A stretch of DNA of 64,000 nucleotides from Hymenobacter fodinae (GTDB taxonomy: Bacteria > Bacteroidota > Bacteroidia > Cytophagales > Hymenobacteraceae), in contig NZ_SRLA01000001.1 of assembly GCF_004745825.1 (NCBI RefSeq), forward strand, positions 682,001 through 746,000. The letters run 5' to 3'. The notes beneath the pieces are model-generated. The model ran no database searches. It was not told the DNA's origin and was given only the letters and a program-made list of their open reading frames with translations. The position numbers and the translations under genes were made by a program. Positions 59,112 to 64,000 of the stretch are shown piece after piece (position 1 is the first letter of the stretch; the number at the start of each line of letters is the position of its first letter).

Positions 59112-59423
59112 ATGGCCTCTTCACCTACTTCTCCCACCTTCGCCGAGTTCTACCCGCGCTACCTGCGCGACCATCAGCAGCGCGGCACCCGCGTGCTGCA
59201 TTTCATCGGCACCACGCTGTTTCTCGTGTTTGTAGGGCTGGCCATGTTCCGCCAGCAGCCTTGGTTGGTGCTAGCTGGAATAGTGGCGGCGTATGGGTTT
59301 GCTTGGGTTGGCCACTTCTTCGTGGAGCATAACCGCCCCGCTACTTTCCAGCACCCTTGGCTCTCCCTGATGGGCGACTTCCGCCTGTACTTCGACTTGC
59401 TCCGCGGCCGGGAGAAGTTCTAG
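59112..59423 (+). CDS. Mpo1-like (DUF962) family protein
   Basis: A 103-residue membrane protein with the DUF962 signature: FAEFYPRYLRDHQQRGTRVLHFIGTT, then two hydrophobic segments and GHFFVEHNRPATFQHPWLSL. The His residues in RDHQ, RVLHFIG, VGHFFVEHNRP match the metal-binding His set of the Mpo1 family; the yeast member is an Fe-dependent alpha-oxidase of 2-hydroxy fatty acids. Length is normal for bacterial Mpo1 relatives. It ends in a TAGGCCA octamer. Confidence 0.9.
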   Translation: MASSPTSPTFAEFYPRYLRDHQQRGTRVLHFIGTTLFLVFVGLAMFRQQPWLVLAGIVAAYGFAWVGHFFVEHNRPATFQHPWLSLMGDFRLYFDLLRGREKF

Positions 59424-59442
59424 GCCACTTGCGGTTTGTCTT

Positions 59443-59883
59443 TTAGAGGTCTTTGCGCATCAAAAAGTGCGGCACTGTGCCAAACAGCGTGTGCGAGGGC
59501 GCCACTACCGCGTAGCCCAGGCGCTCATAAAAGGGTACGGCCAGCTGGCGGGCGTGTAGCACTATTTCCGTGAGGCCCTGCTGTCGGGCGGCAGCTTCTA
59601 AGTATTCCAGCACTTGCCGGCCCACCCCTTGGCCCTGGGCCTGCGGGTGTACGGCCATAAAACGCACTTGCCCTTGCTGGTCGGCGCTGGGGTGTAGCCG
59701 GCCCACGCCCAGCGCCTGCCCATCAGGGCCCAGCAGGAGGGCGTGTGTCGTAGTTGGGTGGGCGTCATCTTCAGCACGCTCCGAGCCTTCAGGTTGGCCC
59801 CAGGGCTGCCGAAGCACTGCGTAGCGAAGGTGATAGTAGGCTTCCCATTCGGCGGGAGTGCGGGGTGGGCTGATGTTGGGCAT
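59443..59883 (-). CDS. GNAT family N-acetyltransferase
   Basis: A 146-residue GNAT protein. The acetyl-CoA loop is FMAVHPQAQGQGVGRQVLE (Q/R-x-x-G-x-G/A) and the last strands are HARQLAVPFYERLGYAVV, typical of the ElaA/YjdJ group. Length is normal for single-domain GNATs. It is convergent with the Mpo1-like gene, 19 bases between the stops. Target unknown. Confidence 0.9.
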   Translation of the reverse strand: MPNISPPRTPAEWEAYYHLRYAVLRQPWGQPEGSERAEDDAHPTTTHALLLGPDGQALGVGRLHPSADQQGQVRFMAVHPQAQGQGVGRQVLEYLEAAARQQGLTEIVLHARQLAVPFYERLGYAVVAPSHTLFGTVPHFLMRKDL

Positions 59884-60040
59884 GGTGCGAAAGAACGGGC
59901 AACAACAATACGGACGGCAAGATAGGCAGCTTGGGGTAGTGGCCTAGGCCTCTAAACTATCAACTTGGCCGCAGCAAATGCGCGCACAAAACCCGAAACC
60001 ACGGGCGGCAGCGGCTGCTACACCAATCCTGCTAACTTTC

Positions 60041-60048
60041 TACCTTTG
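60041..60048 (+). promoter_or_regulatory. Bacteroidota -7 box candidate for yajQ-like gene
   Basis: TACCTTTG matches TAnnTTTG, 68 bases before the YajQ-like ATG. No TTG at -33 was found, so this is tentative. Confidence 0.3.
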
Positions 60049-60115
60049 GCCTCCCACCCAAACTGGCCTAGCAGTTTGGCGTATGCACCTCCAAACGTTT
60101 CTTCTCTTCTTTCAT

Positions 60116-60607
60116 ATGGCCTCCTTCGACATCGTCAGCAAAGTAGATCCGCAAACTCTCGAAAACGCGGTCAATACAGCTAAAAAAGAACTCCAGACCC
60201 GCTACGACCTCCGCGACACGAAAGGCGGCATCGAACTGGATAAGAAAGCCAACACCATCCTGCTCAGCTCCGAAAATTCTATGCGCGTAAAAGCTCTCGA
60301 AGATATTCTGCTCGGCCGCGTGGTGAAGCAGGGCATCGATGGCACCGCCCTCGACTTCTCGGCGGAAGAGCAGCCCAGCGGCAACCTCGTGAAAAAGACC
60401 ATCAAGGTGCGCGCCGGGGTAGACAAAGATGCGGGCCGCAAAATCGTGAAAGCCATCAAAGACGCCAAGCTGAAGGTGGAGGCCCAGATGCAGGACGATC
60501 AGGTGCGGGTATCCGCCAAAAAGATTGATGAACTCCAGGCCGTTATCGCCCTGCTGCGCCGCACCGATATTGGCCAGCCCCTGCAGTTCGTGAATATGAA
60601 GTCGTAG
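60116..60607 (+). CDS. YajQ-family nucleotide-binding protein
   Basis: A 163-residue protein with two ferredoxin-like domains. The start is MASFDIVSKVDPQTLENAVN, followed by ELQTRYDLRDTKGGIELDKK, SENSMRVKALEDILLGRVVK, DAGRKIVKAIKDAKLKVEAQ and the tail ALLRRTDIGQPLQFVNM. YajQ proteins bind nucleic acids or cyclic di-GMP; in Xanthomonas the XC_3703 homolog acts with a LysR regulator. Here no partner is in reach. The start at 60116 is clear; the longer frame from 59978 is not homologous. A purine-rich repeat follows. Confidence 0.94.
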   Translation: MASFDIVSKVDPQTLENAVNTAKKELQTRYDLRDTKGGIELDKKANTILLSSENSMRVKALEDILLGRVVKQGIDGTALDFSAEEQPSGNLVKKTIKVRAGVDKDAGRKIVKAIKDAKLKVEAQMQDDQVRVSAKKIDELQAVIALLRRTDIGQPLQFVNMKS

Positions 60608-60611
60608 TAGT

Positions 60612-60750
60612 CTGGTGATGTGGCCATGAGGTAATGAAGGAATGAGGGTACGTTGCTTCTGTGCAGTATCCTGTCCACAGCATTACCTTCTTCCTATATC
60701 ACCTCATCTCTTCCTGACTTCATCCTCTCACTACTTCATCACCACCACTA
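60612..60750. repeat. Purine-rich intergenic repeats between yajQ and terC-like genes
   Basis: GTGATGTGGCCATGAGGTAATGA-like text at 60615-60640 and pyrimidine-rich, complementary-style text at 60680-60747 (TATCACCTCATCTC type). It has the same style as 1185 and 58443. Confidence 0.5.
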
Positions 60751-60765
60751 TGTCCTCACTGCCTG

Positions 60766-61536
60766 ATGGAATTCGACTTCTCCGTTTTCTCTAATCCCCA
60801 GACCTGGGTCAGCCTGCTCACGCTGACGTTCATGGAAATTGTGCTGGGAATCGACAACATCATCTTCATCTCGATTGTGGTGAACCGCCTGCCCCGCGAC
60901 CAGCAGAAGCGGGGACGCACCATTGGGCTATTGCTGGCGCTGCTGTGCCGCATTGGGCTGCTGCTAAGCATTACCTGGATTGTAGGCCTCAAGACGCCGC
61001 TTTTCCACCTAAACCTGCCCTGGTTGGAGGAGCCCTTTGGCGTAGCTGGCCGCGACCTGATTCTGCTGGCTGGGGGCCTGTTCCTGATTGGCAAGAGCAC
61101 CACCGAAATTCACACCAAGCTCCAGGGCGAAGAGGATGAATCGGCGGCGGGTGGTGGCACCGCTACCATGGGCAGCATCATTCTGCAGATCATTGTCATC
61201 GACATCGTGTTCAGCTTCGACTCCATCCTGACCGCCGTAGGTCTAGTTGATAATGTGCTGATTATGATTCTGGCAGTGGTGCTTTCTATGGGTGTAATGC
61301 TGGCCTTCTCCGGGGTAGTGGCTGACTTCGTGAACCGCAACCCCACCATCAAAATGCTGGCTTTGTCCTTCCTGATTATGATTGGGGTAATGCTGGTGAT
61401 GGAGGCCTTCCACAAGGAAATTGAGAAAGGATACATCTACTTCGCCATGTTCTTCTCCTTGGTGGTAGAAATCCTGAATATGCGCCTGCGCAAAAAAACG
61501 GCCCCCGTGCAGCTGCGTGAGTCCCAGTACGACTAA
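60766..61536 (+). CDS. TerC family integral membrane protein
   Basis: A 256-residue membrane protein with the TerC fold. It has seven likely transmembrane helices and the acidic motifs typical of the family: EIVLGIDNIIFISIV in helix 2 region and DIVFSFDSILTAVGLVDN. Between the halves is an acidic loop (QGEEDESAAGGGTA). Members are linked to tellurite resistance and metal (Mn) export after protein secretion; the acidic residues in GIDN and FSFDS are in the proposed metal-binding site. No yybP-ykoY-like Mn riboswitch was seen in the short 5' region. The terminator is shared with the DnaJ-like gene. Confidence 0.92.
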   Translation: MEFDFSVFSNPQTWVSLLTLTFMEIVLGIDNIIFISIVVNRLPRDQQKRGRTIGLLLALLCRIGLLLSITWIVGLKTPLFHLNLPWLEEPFGVAGRDLILLAGGLFLIGKSTTEIHTKLQGEEDESAAGGGTATMGSIILQIIVIDIVFSFDSILTAVGLVDNVLIMILAVVLSMGVMLAFSGVVADFVNRNPTIKMLALSFLIMIGVMLVMEAFHKEIEKGYIYFAMFFSLVVEILNMRLRKKTAPVQLRESQYD

Positions 61537-61558
61537 GCGCCCTCTGGACCGCATAAAC

Positions 61559-61592
61559 AAAAGCCCGCTACACAATCGTGTAGCGGGCTTTT
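61559..61592. terminator. Bidirectional terminator
   Basis: The stem AAAAGCCCGCTACAC (61559-61573) pairs perfectly with GTGTAGCGGGCTTTT (61578-61592), with a 4-base loop. Confidence 0.88.
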
Positions 61593-61627
61593 TGCTAAGC
61601 CGCCACTTGCTAGGCCAGGGTTGGGCG

Positions 61628-62413
61628 CTACACCGCCAGCAGAATGTATAGCACAATGGGAAGTAGGAAGGCGCACCCCACGGCGCAGTTAATGCTGCGC
61701 ATGGCGGGAGCCCGCCAGAGGCCTAGACCCGCCAGCAAGGCCAGTAGCAAGGGCAGAAAAACAAAGTTGTCGTAGATCGTTACGCCACCGGCATCGGCTA
61801 ACAGCTCGGGGTGGCCTACCGGAGCAGCCTTGCGAAACACGCCAAACAGCATGGTCCGGTCAACGAGTAAGTGGGTACCCTCGGGCCAGGAGTCAGTGTC
61901 GGAGCGAAACTTAGCGTGCGTGGTTTGTATGATAGAATGGGTACCCATGCTCCGCCCGCGCGCATACAACGATACCGACTCCACGCTTTGTACCACTTCA
62001 TTGGGAAGATGCTCAGTCCAGAGAAAATCTAGCGTCATCAATAGTACTAGTAGTAAAGCCACGCGGCACACCCACTGGGCGTACGGGGCATAATGCCCAT
62101 AACGCTCCTCCGTAGTAGGAGCGCGACGCGGGGCCGGGGGGCGCCCGCGTCGACGGAGGGCTGGGTCGCGGTGGAGTGGCCTAGGCGGCTCAGCGGGTTG
62201 CCGTTGCGCCCGCAGTAGCGCGTCGTAGGCCTGTCGGCGCACGGGGTTGCTCAGGATGTCGTAGGCCTCGTTCACGATGAGGTAGCGCTGGTGAGCGGCC
62301 GGGTCAGGAGTTCGGTCGGGGTGGGTGAGCAGCACCAGGCGACGGTAAGCCCTGCGCAGCTCGTCAGCCGAGGCTTGCTCACTCACTTCCAGCAGGGTAT
62401 ACAGCGTACTCAT
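61628..62413 (-). CDS. DnaJ-domain membrane protein
   Basis: A 261-residue protein with an N-terminal J domain and a membrane region. The J domain holds the HPD motif (VLLTHPDRTPDPAAHQRY) and NEAYDILSNPVRRQAYDALL. After a Pro/Arg-rich linker (RRGRPPAPRRAPTTEERYGH) come helices LLLVLLMTLDFLWTEHL, LLLALLAGLGLWRAP and AFLLPIVLYILLAV. A J domain on the cytoplasmic side would recruit Hsp70 to the membrane. There is no Gly/Phe or zinc domain. The upstream gene overlaps its start by 4 bases (ATGA), so the two are translationally coupled. Confidence 0.85.
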   Translation of the reverse strand: MSTLYTLLEVSEQASADELRRAYRRLVLLTHPDRTPDPAAHQRYLIVNEAYDILSNPVRRQAYDALLRAQRQPAEPPRPLHRDPALRRRGRPPAPRRAPTTEERYGHYAPYAQWVCRVALLLVLLMTLDFLWTEHLPNEVVQSVESVSLYARGRSMGTHSIIQTTHAKFRSDTDSWPEGTHLLVDRTMLFGVFRKAAPVGHPELLADAGGVTIYDNFVFLPLLLALLAGLGLWRAPAMRSINCAVGCAFLLPIVLYILLAV

Positions 62414-62844
62414 GGCATGGGCAGCAGGGCAGCCAGGGCAGGTGTTTGATCGTGGGCGCGGCGCACAGCTAGCTCCAGCAGCCGTCGGTTCAGCTCTGAG
62501 CGCTGAGTCCGGTAGAAGCCTAACTCTTCGGTAGTAAACATGCCCACCACTAGGCCTATCAGCGTATAGCGCAGCTTGGTATTGCGCCAGAGCAGCTCCG
62601 CAACGAGCCGCTGCTGTTCTGCTACCGAGGCTGCCCGAAACGGAATGTGGTGGTCGTGCAGAAAGTCGGCTATAACGGCGAGCAGGCGCTCGTTTTGCAG
62701 CTTAAGCACGGGCCGAAGGGTGCGGTGCAGAAAATCGGCTACGGTGGCTGCTGGTGCGGCTGGCAGCTCCGCCGTAACTGGAGGACGTAAGGCAAGAAGC
62801 GCCGCATCGGCGGCCGATACCACAGCGGAGGGCAGTGCAGACAT
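62410..62844 (-). CDS. Hypothetical protein coupled to the DnaJ-membrane gene
   Basis: A 144-residue protein, start at 62844 (MSALPSAVVSAADAALLALR). It is helical, with an Ala/Pro-rich N-terminal part (ELPAAPAATVADFLHRTLRP), a hydrophobic stretch (LIGLVVGMFTTEELGFY) and a charged tail (RRAHDQTPALAALLPMP). A longer frame to 62889 exists. No family recognised. The stop overlaps the DnaJ start, so the two form an operon. It may be a partner of the J-protein, an inference from overlap only. Confidence 0.62.
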   Translation of the reverse strand: MSALPSAVVSAADAALLALRPPVTAELPAAPAATVADFLHRTLRPVLKLQNERLLAVIADFLHDHHIPFRAASVAEQQRLVAELLWRNTKLRYTLIGLVVGMFTTEELGFYRTQRSELNRRLLELAVRRAHDQTPALAALLPMP

Positions 62845-63553
62845 CAGGTCAAATACAAGAGCTACGAAGAAAACAAGTCGCGGGAGCAAGTAGCTACTTC
62901 TTCCGGCTATTTAAAAGCTGGGCTAGCAGCGTTTTACAATACACAGCTCAGCGTCCGCTTTGCAGTTGATCTAGGCCACTTTAGTAGGATGTGGGCCAAG
63001 TGAAAGCAGAAAACAAACCCTGTAGGCTTAGCGGCACTAGGTGGCCTGCATCATCTACTGCATCTCTCCTAAAAGTAAGCTAACAGGTGCGTGCAGATAC
63101 GAGCTGAGTTATTGTGACAAGTGATAGAGGTGAGGCATACATTTTATAAACACAGCAATAAAAATCCAATGTGGCTATAAAAATGATAAAAACAGGGCAA
63201 GTGGTTTTTATAGGATTATTCTACTGACATATGAAGCCTATTAAGATATAGTAGTGTATCTATACTGTTGCTATTGGAGAGTTGTTTTGTGTAAGCAATG
63301 TTGTTGTTAACGTCCTTTAGTGAAGCATTGCTGGCTGCAAGTGAGTCTTGAGCTAAGTATTATGATAGGCTGATTTAAAGCACTAGCATAAGTTAAGTGT
63401 GTAATTTAGTATTGGATTAAAGAAAGTTTGTAGAATATGCAGCAGTAGGTATACAAAGAAAATCTGGCCCGCAGGTGCAGCCAAGCGGGCGAATTATTCT
63501 GCCCGAATGACTTAATTTTAAGAGGTAAACCCAATTACATCTTTTTCCTATCG
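62845..63553. other. AT-rich intergenic region
   Basis: A 709-base spacer with much lower GC than the rest of the window, especially from 63090 to 63450, with many A/T runs. No ORF or repeat with coherent structure is apparent. It contains a CTAGGCCA octamer at about 62971 but few other known features. Confidence 0.5.
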
Positions 63554-64000
63554 ATGAAAAAACTACTTTCTCTGGCGCTGTTAGCCTGCGGGGCAGTTAT
63601 GCCCTCTCTGGCGCAGACGTTTGTTCTTGACCCCCGGCCAGTGCCTGAGACAATTTGCCCAGCCCGGCCTGAAAATATGTTTACCAAGGTAGACGCTCCT
63701 GAGTCCTACCTCGCAGCCCAGCGCACTGGCCGTAAAGGCACCGCTGCCTCTCGTATTGAAGTAACCTACATAGGCTTTACGCCCGAGGCGCAGGCCGCCT
63801 TCCAGTATGCGGTTGATATTTGGCAGTCACTGCTCAATTCGCCCGTGCCTATTCGGGTGCGGGCCACTTGGACTCCCCTGGGTACGGGGGTACTTGGGTC
63901 GGCGGGAACCACTGCACTTTATACTCGGGTAGAAGGAGGCACTCGTAGCGATGTACTGTACCCAGTAGCCCTAGCCGAGAAGCTGGCTGGCAGGGAGCTA
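63554..64000 (+). CDS. Secreted protein, N-terminal part, cut by the window edge
   Basis: The frame opens at 63554 and continues past the window end, giving 149 residues. The signal peptide MKKLLSLALLACGAVMPSLA is followed by FVLDPRPVPETICPAR and a region EVTYIGFTPEAQAAFQYAVD, then IWQSLLNSPVPIRVRATW. That region appears at the start of large secreted Bacteroidota proteins (often with T9SS sorting domains), whose role is unknown. No Shine-Dalgarno-like sequence is seen before the ATG. The C-terminus is needed to assign it further. Confidence 0.75.
   Translation, partial: MKKLLSLALLACGAVMPSLAQTFVLDPRPVPETICPARPENMFTKVDAPESYLAAQRTGRKGTAASRIEVTYIGFTPEAQAAFQYAVDIWQSLLNSPVPIRVRATWTPLGTGVLGSAGTTALYTRVEGGTRSDVLYPVALAEKLAGREL

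Noticed and set aside
60608..60765. Possible Mn riboswitch (yybP-ykoY) before the TerC-like gene
   Set aside because: The region is occupied by purine-rich and pyrimidine-rich repeats and shows none of the conserved loops; not supported.
1..64000. tRNA, rRNA or CRISPR arrays
   Set aside because: No cloverleaf-like, rRNA-like or regularly spaced direct-repeat sequence was seen on reading both strands; short structured RNAs could be missed.

Overview
The window reads as a chromosomal segment of a GC-rich Bacteroidota of the Cytophagales, most likely Hymenobacter or a close relative. The evidence is a type IX secretion C-terminal sorting domain, many lipoproteins with a short hydrophobic leader ending in Cys, an MG2/TonB-plug protein, energy-transducer TonB and PAS-rich kinases. 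Shine-Dalgarno sites are absent in front of most starts, and promoter-like TAnnTTTG boxes occur instead. No rRNA, tRNA, CRISPR array, intact insertion sequence or prophage was seen.

Layout. 1-2750: the end of a polysaccharide locus (glycosyltransferase, rfbC) converging on murF. 2800-7420: a T9SS-secreted FG-GAP protein, then an omega-amidase and a methionine/glutamine-type aminotransferase that fit the keto-acid amide salvage route. 7570-11510: a six-PAS histidine kinase with a stand-alone two-PAS protein. 11740-19220: msrA, envelope proteins (a protease-like/propeller/barrel protein and an MG2-plug protein) and the first of four META-domain lipoproteins. 19280-26440: small stress and housekeeping genes, with a frameshifted hydrolase and a DUF2268 protease gene split by one in-frame TAG. 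26600-32200: a low-complexity secreted protein, a GH1-like glycosidase with an SDR enzyme, a HAD phosphatase and small lipoproteins. 32460-35710: a TonB-like protein and a BLUF blue-light sensor directly upstream of a three-PAS kinase. 36040-41680: an AraC regulator, SDR enzymes and two decayed genes. 41840-45800: an amidohydrolase, then a three-gene effector/immunity module with a Hcp/TssD-papain-like toxin fusion. 46300-64000: a DUF4394 lipoprotein, membrane proteins, mfd, REP-like hairpins, a NYN/cold-shock protein, thioesterase, Mpo1-like, YajQ, TerC, a DnaJ-membrane protein and the start of a secreted protein.

Two observations stand out. The first is the orphan T6SS-type tube protein fused to a papain-fold toxin, followed by an Imm35-like gene and one further small gene; no other secretion gene lies nearby. 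The second is the octamer CTAGGCCA (TGGCCTAG on the other strand). By eye it occurs roughly 60 times in 64 kb against about two expected, often as the 12-mer palindrome TGGCCTAGGCCA, and it supplies the TAG stop codon of at least ten genes. Palindromic intergenic repeats (a purine-rich GTGATGGAGTGA type and a GTCATSCTGAG type) add to an unusually repeat-marked genome.

Coordinates use the start codon judged most likely. Family names come from recognising motifs by eye, not from a database search.
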